Source: Diospyros lotus (taxonomy: Eukaryota > Streptophyta > Magnoliopsida > Ericales > Ebenaceae). From it: a DNA stretch of 64,000 nt. Position 1 is the stretch's first letter. The number at the start of each line of letters is the position of its first letter. The DNA lies in the NCBI RefSeq assembly GCF_014633365.1, contig NC_068350.1, positions 40,229,119-40,293,118 on the forward strand, read 5' to 3'. The notes beneath the pieces were generated by a model. That model saw only the letters and a list, made by a program, of their open reading frames with translations, was not told the origin of the DNA and made no database searches. Shown here piece by piece: positions 10,463 to 21,707 of this stretch. Position numbers and translations under genes: made by a program.

Positions 10463-11993
10463 TCGTTCCTCGGCGGTTTTTCTTGTTGATTAATGTCGAC
10501 GGGAATTGACGGTTGTTGTCCAACGCAAGGAGGATTGGTTATCGGACTGTGAAGACGACTACGAAAACCAAAAGCAACAGGGGAATTAATCAAACAATTG
10601 AGTTGATCAATGACAATAGGTGTGAACGTTAGGTGAAGTGAACTAAATTCAACGAATTCGGTTCCAATTAGTCCGACGGAGGAGTGGCTCTCGGCTTGAA
10701 AAATTCATAAGTATTGTTCGATCAAGGAAGGCGACCTTGGTTGTGGAAGAAAAACAAAAGGTTTGACTATTGAATTTCGAAGCAGCAGGTTGATTCACTA
10801 CTATTTTTCGAGTCGCTCCGGTCATTGAATCTCAGCAAACGCACACAGAGCTTGGGCAATCTTGAATCCGCTGTAATCTTGTGTGGAGAGCGATCAGTGC
10901 AAGAGGCTGACGGCTCATGGCTAAGACCCCAATCTTGTCCGGAATTGAAGGCGAGCAAGCCAAGAGGATTCACGATTGGAGCTTGTGGACGATGATTGGG
11001 TGGTGACCGGTGCAAGGAGGAATTGGACTTGGATTGATCGAGCAACAATTCTAGGTGAGGCAAGCATGAATCAATCAATTGTTACTGGTGCTGCCGCCTT
11101 GATTGGTCGACCATTTCAACAAAAACAGTGAGGAGCAAATCTGGGAGTTTTGTTATCAATGCGTAAGATTCAGATTGTGAAGGCGTGCTAATGAGGCTAG
11201 TCCAGCTTCTTGGGCGATTGATGACCAACGGCAATTTCAATCTAGTAGCAAAGCAAATCCGACCAATTCTCAAGGAGTTACGCGATTGAGGCAGCGAGGC
11301 TTGAGGCGATTCAGGTGGTCTGGTGAATTCAACGGAATTGGTAGTCCTAACCATTGACCAAGCAACTTTCAGGAACAAATTAGGCTGAGCACTTGAATTT
11401 TGGAAGCAACGGCCGAATCAAGGCAATTGCATGTGGGATCCGAGGTATTAGTGGTTTAGTGGGTGCCACAATTTGGACTGGGGAGTGTTGCGATGCAGTG
11501 GGTTGGACTCGGGAGTGGGTGTAGCGATTGAACTGGCAGTGAATTCTGGTGATTTTGGAATTAGAAGCGATTGCAAATTGTGTTGGGAGCCCTGGACGGT
11601 GATTTGGGCAGTAGCTATTCTTTGGCTATGATTTTGATTTGAGTGTAAGGCAGGGATATCAGTTTCCATAGTTAAGGTCCAAGTTGAGGAGGATTGAAGG
11701 CGACTTGGCCTGACTAGTCCGACAGTGTTTTCAGCAATTCCGGTGAATTGATTGAGCAGTGAATTCTGAAGTCCAATGAGTCAATGGAACTGGAAGTTCC
11801 GACAACTACTCACCGATCACTTTCCGAAGGTTACGAAGGTTGAGCTTGGGCTGAAAGTTGAGGCCGAACGTGGAAGGAAAAGCAGATTCGAGCCCAGCCG
11901 ATTCCAGTGGTGAAGCAGACAGTCAGTGTTCGAATTTCTGCAGGCGTAATAGGAGGTGATTTCAATCGAATTCTAGGCTACTAGTAAGGTAAA
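10463..11993 (+). other. Non-coding internal region of the LARD-like element
   Basis: This is the leader side of the element. It is rich in short recurring words such as gcgattg, gaattc and gcaattc, and has no long + strand frame. Minus-strand frames at 10767-11669 look like shadows. I see no gag, zinc knuckle or pol motif. Confidence 0.6.
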
Positions 11994-12607
11994 TGTTAGA
12001 GTATCTCACAACTTTCTAGTCTATTCTCTCAACTCAACCAGCTCCCTATTTTAACCCAAGAATACACTGATAACAAAAAACATAAAAAAAACAACACAAC
12101 TACAGAAAACAGCAAGATTTATCCTGGTTCGGTCTTGAAATCCAAGACCTACATCCAGACTGCTTAGGCGCCACTGAAATCCACTATCTTGAACACCCAA
12201 GGATGATTACAACGAGAACTTAATCCCTCTTGCCCATATACACTGAAAGCTATAGGGAAAATAGGAAACACAAGCTAAGAACCAGCCACTCCCAACCTCT
12301 CGCACTCAATCCCAAATCAAGACAGTAAACCGAAAACAATCCTTTACGATTTCTGGCACACTAAGACTCTCCCCCTTACAAACCTATCCACGACCCCTAT
12401 TTATAGGATATAGAGGTGGCGGAGCACAAGATATAAAACTAACTAACCGCCTAACAGAATAACTAATTCATAAGGCCAACTGTCTTCTTCTAGAAACAGA
12501 CCTTCTAGAAGAACAATTGATTTTAACACTAAAACAAGAAATAGAATATGCAGCAATACAAAGTACATGATTTACATTTTGACTAATCTAATACAAATGT
12601 TACAACA
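11994..12607 (-). mobile_element. Solo LTR of a Copia element, antisense to its host element
   Basis: The 614-base LTR runs from TGTTAGAG to TTACAACA and is flanked by perfect 5-base duplications GTAAA (11989-11993 and 12608-12612). It is the reverse complement of the 3' LTR at 7731-8344. A complete insertion evidently recombined between its LTRs, leaving this single copy 48 bases upstream of the ORF at 12656. Confidence 0.93.
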
Positions 12608-12655
12608 GTAAACAAAGGGTAATTTCAACTTTGAATTCTAGTTAACTTTGTTTGA

Positions 12656-14113
12656 ATGGGAGAGGCAAAGAAGAACAGTATGTTTATAGCTCCTTGGTCT
12701 TCAAAGTATGCTGATTGTGAAAAATCAGCTAAGGGAAGTAGGGCACACATGAAACAAATGGGGTCTCAATTGCAGCCGAATGATGTTGCATTTTCAGTGT
12801 TTAATTTTCATGCAAGAGAGCAGCCTCAATTGCAGCCGAAGGATGCTGCATTTTCAATGGAATGTCCTGCTTGTGAAGCCTTGGAAAGTAGCACACGAAG
12901 GAGTCCAATGGAGTCTCAATTACAGCAGAAGAATGCTTCATTTTCAGCTAAAATGAAGCCTCAATGGCAGCCAAAGGAGGCTGCATTTTCAGTTGGCAGC
13001 AACAGGGACAAAGGAACAAGCAATGGGATTCATGAAGAGTACAAGGAATTCGGTCGAATGTTACACGAGAAGTTGCAAAAGTTTGCAATGATACTATCTA
13101 AGGAGTATCATTACAGTTTTCTTGCCGAATACTTTGATGACTATTATGAAAGTTTTAAAAAGGAGGAGTTTCTTAAAATGGAGAAGCCGAAGGAAAAGAC
13201 AAGAAGGTGGGAAACTAATTCATCATTGACTTCTGAATATGTGCTTGGGTATTTGAAATTAGGCAGCAATATCAAGAAGGATGTTGGCAGCATCAGAGAT
13301 GATATTGGTGATGGATTACATCCTTCAACGGGAATCTATAATGAACAGATTGATAGGGCAGCCAATGCAGAGGGATCATCTGATATTGCTGAAAAAGAAG
13401 TCCAAATAGAGGGGAATTGCAGCCTACAAAAGGGAAAAGAAGTTGTCGAATTACTTGCAGAGAATCCGGAGATCATAATTGAAACTGCAATCATCATTAA
13501 GGATGTTCTAGGTGATAATCGATGAGGTCCAAACCAAGAAATGATTGGGGAAGTCAATCAGAAAACAATACTGATGGGAGCCAGCAAGAAATTGGGAGAC
13601 TTGGACATGAATTCGGCCACAGCTGCTTTGCAACCAGCTCTGCAACAATGGAAGGAGCTAATACCTTGTCAGAACTGGCTGTTAAAAAATGAAGGATTAT
13701 TGAAGGAAGAGGAAGCGACGGATTTAGTTAATAAGCAAGCTATAAATCGTGTGGGAAAAGATGGAAAGGATGAAGTGCATATGGTAGCCGCTGAGAAATC
13801 ATTGGCAAGGATTAAGGTGGATATTGCTGAAACAAAGCAAGGCCATGGGATGAATGGAAATAGAGTAGAGGTTGCTATGGAGGTAGGTATGTCATCCTTC
13901 CTCGTATTGGATGGGGGGATTGAGTGTAATTGGACAACCATTGCAGGACTTGGGTGCATCAGACTTGAACTTGATAAAGTTTCTTCTGCTGGAGTCTTGC
14001 GCCAGCTTAGTCTTGGAATTAATCTTGAGAACCTACAAATGAAGAAGAAGAAGCCTAAAAGAAGAAAGAAGGAAAGAGGCATGACTGGGATTGAGAAAGC
14101 TAGAATTGGTTAA
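12656..14113 (+). CDS. Unrecognised ORF of the LARD-like element, interrupted by one TGA
   Basis: I do not recognise this protein. The frame runs 289 codons from 12656 to a TGA at 13523-13525, then continues in the same frame through five codons to another Met at 13541 and on to 14113, about 485 codons in total. The first part has four copies of a ten-residue motif, (Q)LQPKDAAFS-like, at residues 38-47, 58-67, 88-97 and 103-112. After these comes a stretch rich in Tyr, Phe, Asp and Glu near 141-162. The C-terminal end has a strongly basic cluster (KKKKPKRRKKERG) like a nuclear localisation signal. No zinc knuckle or protease, RT or integrase motif is present. It ends 59 bases before the 3' LTR, where envelope-like or transduced genes lie in other elements. 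Translation and function are unproven. Confidence 0.55.
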
Positions 14114-14156
14114 TAGCAATGACCAATTGTTGAAGTTCTTGGGGACAAGAACTCTC

Positions 14157-14172
14157 TCAAGGGGAGGGGAAT
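14157..14172 (+). other. Polypurine tract of the LARD-like element
   Basis: The purine run aaggggaggggaa just before the 3' LTR is the expected plus-strand primer. Confidence 0.8.
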
Positions 14173-14350
14173 TGTCATGACCCAAGATTCCATAGAAGGG
14201 CATTATAGTAATAGACTTAGCAAGTTGTTAGGAGATATTTTGTAATACAGTTACAGCACATGGATGCTGTTATTTTTGTTAAAGGAAGCCTATAAAAGGC
14301 TGTTGGTAGGGGAAGGGAAAAGACATGTTGAATGATAATTAAAATTCCAA

Positions 14351-14403
<53 letters not shown>

Positions 14404-14513
14404 CCTTCTCTCCCTAATTCTATTCAATCTCCCTCTTCAATTCTTCTCTATTTCTTCCCCAAAATTCCTTCCAATTACTTCTAAGACCCTAGCTAAACCC
14501 TAGGGTCATGACA
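14173..14513 (+). repeat. 3' LTR of the LARD-like element
   Basis: The 341-base copy of the 10146-10446 LTR is longer mainly because its CT microsatellite (about 14353-14401) has expanded to nearly 50 bases. TG..CA ends are intact, and ATATA follows. Confidence 0.9.
14353..14401 (+). repeat. CT microsatellite
   Basis: A pure TC/CT run of nearly 50 bases inside the 3' LTR of the LARD-like element; the corresponding run in the 5' LTR is about 20 bases. Confidence 0.9.
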
Positions 14514-14723
14514 ATATATATATATATATTTGTAATTCTGTCCACAGTCAATGCCAGAATAATATTTTTATCAAGCAAGAATATATTGAAGCATAAAATA
14601 AGCAAATGTTGTAAGAACAAATAATAGCAAATGAGAAGTTCAATATGAAGGGGGGGGGGGAAAAAAGAAAAAATGAGAAGGAAAGAGAATTCAAAATATT
14701 AATTTGAAGGTTTCAGGACTTAC
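14514..14723 (-). other. Start of cyclin T intron
   Basis: The minus strand has a good splice donor (gtaagt, 14718-14723) directly after the cyclin T exon. The interval also has a short G-run near 14650-14660. The intron continues leftward into the retroelement block; no acceptor or second exon was found in the window. Confidence 0.6.
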
Positions 14724-14932
14724 ACTTTAAGTCTCATGCCCAAATCTTGTAAGAATGTACAATATGACTTGCGTAGATATGTCTCTTTCTTCAAATCAAT
14801 ACCATCTAGTCTGGATGGGGAATTTTCGTCTATTTCCTTCCTAGAGAAATACCATCGGCCACCATCCTGAGATGATTTGCTGTCTTCATACCCTCCCTGC
14901 TGAGAAGAATCACCAGGCACCATACCGGCCAT
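14724..14932 (-). CDS. CYCT1: Cyclin T, first coding exon (P-TEFb regulatory subunit)
   Basis: The 209-base exon starts [10 protein letters not shown] and contains [20 protein letters not shown], then [20 protein letters not shown]. This is the N-terminal hallmark of plant cyclin T (CYCT1;4/1;5 type), the partner of CDKC kinases that phosphorylates the RNA polymerase II C-terminal domain. It is fully open, with a strong donor (gtaagt) in phase 2, exactly where the family splits before the PQVTIATA part of the cyclin box. The exon that should follow, carrying the rest of the cyclin box, is not found in the 14.7 kb to the left, which is packed with retroelements. Either the gene has a giant intron extending past the window or it has been truncated. 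Confidence 0.85.
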
Positions 14933-15894
14933 GTATATCTCTTTGGGAGAAAAAATATCTTTGAACTAGAAGTTCAAGTTTTTCTTTATCTCTCCCTTCT
15001 TACAGAGGAGGCCTTGCCTGCTAAATGATCAAATCAGCAGCCTCCTGTGTTCAGATTAAAAGCTAACTCAGAATATTAGGTCTCAAGCAAATAAAACAAC
15101 TTGCACAAGTTCCTAATGCAAGCATAAAGAGCTTAGCTATCTAAGAAAAAGTATGCACAAGTCAACATTACTAATTAAAGACAACACTTTCTTCTTTCAT
15201 ACAATAACCTAACATAAAAACTTCTAAGTAAGAGCACAACCACCTAATAGAGTAGAAAGTTGTATGAACTTATAGTTTAGACAAAATTATCACCCTGTTT
15301 CTCTTTCTCATTAAAATGACAACTTACTGAAGGACTGCGAGATATACACAGTACAAAACCTAGATTAAACAGATTTGGAAGCAGTAAACTGGAAGGAGAT
15401 AACAAACTCGTAAATCATGTCAATGAACTGCTTTTTTTTACTTACATAATAAACCTGCCATTCGAGAAACTGAAATTCAGGGGAGATGCTACAGATTATG
15501 ATCAGTTAAGCTTCGGACCAAATCGATCAGATTATGATAAGATCAACTGAGTAAGGATCAAATCAATTTGAGTTCAAAATTTAAGTTTCATATCTTGATT
15601 ATTTTTATCTTTCATAGCTTTCTATTCATTTAGTTTGATACAAAATACATTATCTTGAATGAGATCATAATCACAATACTCTTTTGAGAAACCATACCAT
15701 GAAGGTCCTCACCCAAAAGTGCTAACTGAAGCTAACTTGTCGATTCCTAAGACCAAGTAATATACTCAATGCCTCCCAAAAACCAACCAATCACAAGATT
15801 AAAAACCAAGGGCCTAAGTGGCTTCCGGCCTACCAACAATCTATTACACAAACCCTAATCCTCGGATTAAAAATTGAAATATTAGTAATCTTAG
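14933..15894 (-). other. Probable cyclin T 5' UTR and adjoining intron
   Basis: Minus-strand acceptor-like sites (…tttagcag near 15020, …gaacacag near 15040) lie upstream of the cyclin T start, so the proximal 5' UTR exon likely begins around 15020-15045. The rest is AT-rich with no protein homology. A retroelement interrupts it at 15895. Confidence 0.45.
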
Positions 15895-16230
15895 TGTCAT
15901 GCACCGGGATAAGAGTAGCTTTGCAATTAAATGTAATAGAGGGACTAAATAAGAAAGGATATAGGCAGAGTTAGTTAGCTGCCGAGGGAGTAGTACAGAA
16001 TTTGTTGCTGCTATGCAAGCTTGTACATTCCCTATAACTGTAATCGGTTACAACACATGATGAGGGAATCCTAGCTATATATGGATACTCTCTCTCCCTC
16101 TCGAGCATCATTAAGAAATATTATCACTATTATATTGAATTCTCCCTCAATTCTTCCTTTCTCTCTCAATTCTTTCTAATTTCCCTCTCCCATTCTCTAA
16201 AATCCTAAGTCAATCCCTCGGGACCTGACA
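15895..16230 (+). repeat. 5' LTR of the Gypsy element
   Basis: 336 bases, from TGTCATGCAC to GACCTGACA. The U5 part is pyrimidine-rich and resembles the LARD-like element's U5. Confidence 0.92.
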
Positions 16231-16272
16231 ATCTGGTATCAGAGCAACATTCTTGGGCATTGTGTGACAACC

Positions 16273-19200
16273 ATGGTCGACGGGACAAGAATGAAGCAGA
16301 TGGAATCTCAGCTACAACAAATGACGACAGCAATAGCGGAGGTACAAAATCGAATGGGGACACTCAAACTATCGATTGGAGCGGGAGTTGATTCCAGAAT
16401 TGACCAGGCAATGGAACGTTGGAGGCTAGAGAGTTGCAAGCAAAGCACTATCTTTCGGGAGCAAATGATGGAACAAATGCAAATGATCGCGCGAATGTTC
16501 ACCCAGCAGCAACCATTAAGGCTCTCTCCTGAGTTTCCTCCGAGAGACCAAACGGAGCCCATTTTTCTAGCAGTAGGGGTAGAACCCTGACCGGTGGGAA
16601 CGTCGGAGTTCGAGTTTGATACGGACACAATGGGGGAGAATGTAAGGGAAAGGAGGCCGAGAGCGTCGACTAATTGACACCATCCGAGCTACCCCATGCT
16701 GAAGCTCGAGATTCCATTGTTTGAAGGAGAGAACCCAAGGTGGTGGTCGAGAAGATGCGAACAAGTATTCTCCTTATATCAAATTCCAAAATAGCAGAAG
16801 ATCACCATGGCTTTTGACTACCTGAATGATATGGGAGATGCTTGGTATCAAGGGTGGCTCACGGTCAAGGAGGGAAGCCCCTAGGGTGTGTTTGTAGAAG
16901 ATTTGTGTGCAAGGTTCGGAGATAAATGCATGAGGGACATAATCGAAGAATTTAACAAACTCAAACAAGAGGAGACGGTCCAGATCTATCAGCAAAAATT
17001 CAAGGAGCTTAGGTCGCTGATGATGGAACATAATCCTCAGCTGTCCGAGGAGTATTACGTTTCGAGCTTCATTAGTGGCCTAGGGGATGAGATCAGACCG
17101 ATGGTGAAGATGATGCAGCCTCACACGGTGAAACAGGTTGCGGAGAGCGCGAGGTTACAAGAGATGATTGTTGATGCGATGGCCAAGAAACAAAGGAATT
17201 AGGCGAAAGGAGTGTTCACAGGAGGCTAGCAAGCTAGGAATAGGTTGCCACCCAGAGAAGGTGGGTTCCAAGGAAGAGGTGTCCTAGCTCTACCTTCCAC
17301 CAACCCTGCTCCCCCCTGGAGGTAAACTGATGGAGCAAAGGCGAGTAGCTGGTCTATGCTACAAATGTGAAGACAAGTATTTCGTGGGCCACAAGTGTAA
17401 GAGACAACTACTGCTATTGGAAGGGGAAGATGAGGACAATGAGGAAGGAGAGGAACTCTCTAAAAATGAGAGGGAGGACCAAGGGGAGATTTCATTACAT
17501 GCTTTGAAAGGAGTTAACCATAGTAAGGTTATCAAGGTAGAAGGAAGGGTAAACAACAATCCAATCATGGTTCTCATTGATAGTGGGAGTACCCACAGCT
17601 TCTTGGATGAAGTTGCAGCAAGAAAATTAGGGTGTGAAGTCAATCCTTTCATTCCCTTAATCAGTAACGGTTGCCAACGACAACAAGGTGTTGAGTCAGT
17701 CTGCCTGTAGGGATTTTTGTTGGGAGATGAATAGAGAAAATTTCTCAACTGACTTGAGGTTGCTAAAGTTGAGAGGCTGTGATGTTGTGTTAGGAGTAGA
17801 TTGGATGAAGGGAGCTAGTCCAATCAGTTTTGATTTCAATAGAATGGAAGTGACCTTTGAAAAGGATGGCAACAAGAAGGTTTTAACGGGCAACCCAGAG
17901 GTAGGAGCATGCAAAATCATCTCGGGAAAGAGGTTACAAAGGATACTCAAGAACAAGTTATCACAGGTGGCTTGACTATTTTCTATCCATACCATGGAAG
18001 TTGCCCTCGGGGAGCAAGGAGCTGAGCATCAGCTGGCAAGGACACTCGACAGTAACCCTCATAGCCCATGGCAGGTACACGAATTTGACTCACTTAACAT
18101 ACTGTTACTAGAATTTAAGGACCTCTTTTCCGAGCCAAATTCCCTACCACCCAAGAGATCCTATGACCATGCTATCAACCTTAAGCCTAATGCATAACCT
18201 GTTAACCTAAGAGCCTATCGATACCCACCCAGACAGAAAACCAAGATAGAAAAACTCATCAAAAATATGTTGAACAAGTCCATTATTCAACCCAACCATA
18301 GCCCATTTGCATCACCCATATTGCTTGTTAAGAAAAATGATAGGTCATGGAGGTTTTGTGTTGACTATCATCAACTTAATGCCATGACCATCAAAAACAA
18401 GTTTCTCATCCCAATTGTGGAAGATCTCCTTGATGAACTAAAAAATGCCTCTGTCTTTACCAAGTTAGATCTCCGATCAAGCTACCATCAAATTAGGATG
18501 CGTCCTGAAGATATCCCTAAGACAGCTTTTACCACTCATCAAGGGCATTACGAGTTTCTTGTAATGCCCTTTGACCTAACAAACGCTCCCGCAACTTTTC
18601 AAGCATTAATGAACAAAATTTTTGAACCATACTTGCGTAGATTTATCCTAGTACTCTTTGATGACATCTTAATTTACAGCCCTACCTTTGCACAGCACCT
18701 AAGCCACCTAAAAATTACCTTTGAGGTCCTTAGAATCAATAAGTTGTATGTTAAGGAGTCAAAGTGTATTTTTGCTAAGCAACAAGTGGAATATCTTGGG
18801 CATATCATCTCCAGTTCAGGGGTAAGCACTGACCCAAGTAAGGTAATGGCAATGGTGTCCTGGCCCAGGCCGCACAATGTGAAAGGGTTGAGAGGATTCT
18901 TAGGGTTAACCAGATACTATTGCCAGTTCGTTAAAGGGTATGGCATAATCAATCAGCCCCTCACTAACCTGTTGAAGAAATATGGGTTCAAGTGGGATGT
19001 TGAGGCCGAGGAAGCTTTCTGCAAACTTAAGCAGGCTATGAACGAAGTGCCAACTCTAGGTTTACCTGATTTTAACAAACAGTTCATCCTAGAAACCGAT
19101 GCAAGCAACAATGGGATTGGAGCAATCTTGGTTCGAGAAGGCAAACCCATAGCCTTCCTCAGTCAAGCACTTGCACCAAGACACCTCGGGTTGAGCATTT

Positions 19201-20926
19201 ATGAGCAAGAACTCTTGGTTGTGCTAATGGTGGTAGAAAAGTGGCGCCATTATCTCGAAGGGGGAAGCTTTGTAATCAAGACTGACCATGAGAGCCTCAA
19301 ATTTTTGCTGCAACAGAAGCTACATACACAACTACAACGGAAAGGTATGACTAAATTAATGGGTTTGAACTATGTGATCCAATATAAGAAAGGTAAAGAA
19401 AATCTAGCAACAAATGCTCTATCCAGATGTCTTGAAGAGGGAAGTGTAGTTGCAATCTCAACTATTGTTCCAGATTGGTGCCAAGAGATCGCTGCTAGTT
19501 ATTCCTCAAGTGAAAAGACCCGAGAACTCTTACAGCAGCTGGTAGTGGATCCCTCATCTAAACCAGGCTACACTTTAAGTAATGAGATGATTAGACACCG
19601 AGGGAAGATGGTAATTGGGAGGAGGAAGCACTGAAAAAGAGAATTATAGAGGCACTGCACGCCTTTCCCATCGGGGGACACTCGGGTATTGTAAACACCT
19701 ATCATCGAGTCAAGCAACTCTTCCGATGGCCAAGACTCAAGAAGGATGTTATGGAGTTTGTGATCAGGTGTGATACTTGCAGGCGGTGCAAACCAGAGAA
19801 TGTGGCAACACTTGGGCTACTCCAACCTCTAAATACTCCTGGGGGTCCAGCGGAAGATATATCAATGGACTTTATCGAGGGGCTACCCAAATCAAAAGGT
19901 AAAGATTGCATTATGGTAGTTGTGGACCGTTTTACCAAATATGGGCATTTTATGCGACTGATTCACCCATGCACTGCCCAAGAGGTGGCCAAAATATTCC
20001 TAGACCAAGTGGTGAAACTACACGGAACACCCAAGGGTATAGTTTCTGATAGAGATAAAATCTTTACTAGTCGATTGTGGAAGGAATTGATGGGATTACT
20101 GGGAGTGAAATTGAAAATGTCCAATGCATACCACCCTGAATAGGACGGGCAAACCGAAAGGGTTAATCGGTGTTTGGAAATGTATCTCAGGTGTACTTGT
20201 TTCCTTCAACCAAAGACATGGCACAAGTGGCTTCCGATGGCTCAATGGTAGTATAATTCCAGCCACCATTCAGCCATAAAAATGTCCCCTTTTAAAGCCC
20301 TTTACGGTTACAAACCTCCACTCCTACCAGCCCTGGCAGATAATTCAACTGTGGCCTCCCTCGATGCATACCTACAACAGAGGCAACAAGCCTTGCAGGG
20401 GATTAAGGAAGAGCTAGCTAATTCTCAAAATAAGATTAAGCAATTTGCAGACAAGAGAATGAGTGAAAGAGAATTTCAAGTTGGTGACATCGTGTATCTC
20501 AAGCTGAAACCTGGACACCTCAGGACACTACTTCCCCACCCCGGTTCTAAATTACATCCAAAGTTCTATGGGCCTTTTCCAGTTATTGCAAGAATAGGAA
20601 CAGTGGCATACCGATTGAAATTACCGGAGGGTTCTAATATACACCTAGTTTTTCATGTTTCACTCCTCAAGAAAGCAGTGGGGGCACAACCAGCAAGTTC
20701 CATCCTACCAAATCTTCCCCACGTTGAAGACCCTCTCTGGGAACCTATAGCTATACTGGACAAAAGAGTGATTTACAAGCAAGGCGCTCCAATTACTCAA
20801 GTTCTCATTAAATGGTCTAATCAACACTTAGAAGATAACACACGGGAGTATCTTCCGGACATCTTGAACCAATTCCCGCGCATGGCCAGCCTCCTCCATA
20901 TTTCTTGTGGACAAGAAAAGTTTTGA
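16273..20926 (+). pseudogene. Gypsy gag-pol polyprotein with several stops
   Basis: Gag starts at ATG 16273 (MVDGTRMKQMESQLQQ) and continues with LEIPLFEGENPRWWSRRCEQ and a body at 16888-17202. A CCHC knuckle (CYKCEDKYFVGHKC) lies at about 17356-17400 and protease DSGSTHSFLDE near 17579. RT-RNase H forms one long frame at 18267-19634 ([28 protein letters not shown], then RNase H LETDASNNGIGAIL). Integrase has HAFPIGGH..CDTCRRC, MDFIEG, SDRDKIF and DGQTERVN, then the C-terminal domain at 20282-20926. Stops lie near 16588, 16675, 16792, 16882, 17200, 18196, 19632, 20142 and 20249, with a frameshift near 17700. Several are single transitions of Gln or Trp codons. RT itself looks nearly intact. 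Confidence 0.9.
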
Positions 20927-20939
20927 AGGGCGGGGTAAT

Positions 20940-21278
20940 TGTCATGTACTGTGGGGATAAAGGTAGTTTTGCAGTTAAATGTAATAGAGGGACTAAATAA
21001 AAAAGGATATAGGCAGAGTTAGTTAGTTGCTAAGGGAGTAGTACAAAATTTGTTGCTGCTATGCAAGCTTGTACATTCCCTATAGCTATAATCGGTTACA
21101 ACACGTTAGGAGGGAATCCTAGCTATATATGGATACTCTCTCTCACTCTCGAGCATCATTGAGAAATATTATCACTATTCTATTGAATTCTCCCTCAATT
21201 CTTCCTTTCTCTCTCAATTCTTTCTGATTTCCCTCTCCCATTCTCTAAAATCCTAAGTCAGTCCCTCGGGACCTGACA
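20940..21278 (+). repeat. 3' LTR of the Gypsy element
   Basis: 339 bases. Ends match the 5' LTR (TGTCATG..CTGACA), and the target duplication CTTAG follows directly. Confidence 0.92.
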
Positions 21279-21707
21279 CTTAGTTTACTCCACGGAACTT
21301 TATGCTAGTTTTTGGTTTGATTAACATCCAAACTTGAGCATGCTTAATTAAAACTACTTCTCAAAATGAGAACTTAAGTACCAATTTGTTCAAACGCGAG
21401 AGCCAAGTTCCTCGTTCGTGCAGAATCTTCCAACAAGAAGTTGAAGTAAATTGCAATCGCTCCTACTAAATCAGTGCCAAACAGCGACTAGCAAGTTGGT
21501 GCTTATATTCATTAGGATCGGTTGAAATCATATACAACAATGTAGAGTAAAATCACATGCAAAAACAGAACAATGCACAGCAACAAGAAAATAGGGTTTT
21601 CAAATTCAAACCAAAAAGGGAAGCTCCAACTGTGAAAATATGAATAGGGTTTTCAGGAATCACCATACAAGTGTACGTTTCTCAAAAGGACAACAAAAAG
21701 GTCATAC
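21279..21707 (-). other. Probable 5'-UTR intron of cyclin T, promoter-proximal part
   Basis: No coding similarity. On the minus strand it begins with a donor-like gtatgac at 21701-21707 following the GC-rich leader exon. Confidence 0.4.

Larger units (their letters stand above)
10146..14513 (+). mobile_element. Complete non-autonomous LTR retrotransposon (LARD-like) with an unknown ORF
   Basis: Two LTRs (10146-10446 and 14173-14513) bounded by TGTCATGAC and GTCATGACA flank 3.7 kb of internal DNA. The initiator-Met primer site follows the first LTR (10449-10462) and a polypurine tract (aaggggaggggaat) precedes the second. Flanking ATATA on both sides is a possible 5-base target duplication, though it lies within an AT microsatellite. 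No protease, integrase, RT or RNase H could be read on either strand. This fits a large retrotransposon derivative moved in trans. The internal part carries an unrecognised reading frame (12656-14113) and was later split by a solo LTR at 11994-12607. LTR ends and pyrimidine-rich U5 resemble those of the Gypsy element at 15895-21278. Confidence 0.88.
15895..21278 (+). mobile_element. Complete Ty3/Gypsy retrotransposon, chromovirus-like
   Basis: LTRs at 15895-16230 and 20940-21278 flank gag-protease-RT-RNase H-integrase in Gypsy order. Perfect CTTAG duplications lie at 15890-15894 and 21279-21283. The primer site (TGGTATCAGAGC) is at 16234-16245 and a purine tract (aagggcggggtaa) lies before the 3' LTR. 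Integrase ends in a chromodomain-like tail (VLIKWSNQHLEDNTREYLPD). The two LTRs differ by many transitions, so the insertion is not recent. It lies between the putative leader exon and first coding exon of cyclin T, antisense to that gene. Confidence 0.93.

Noticed and set aside
10767..11669. Three minus-strand frames (103, 98 and 73 codons) inside the LARD-like element
   Set aside because: They are short, have no recognisable domain, and run antisense to the element.
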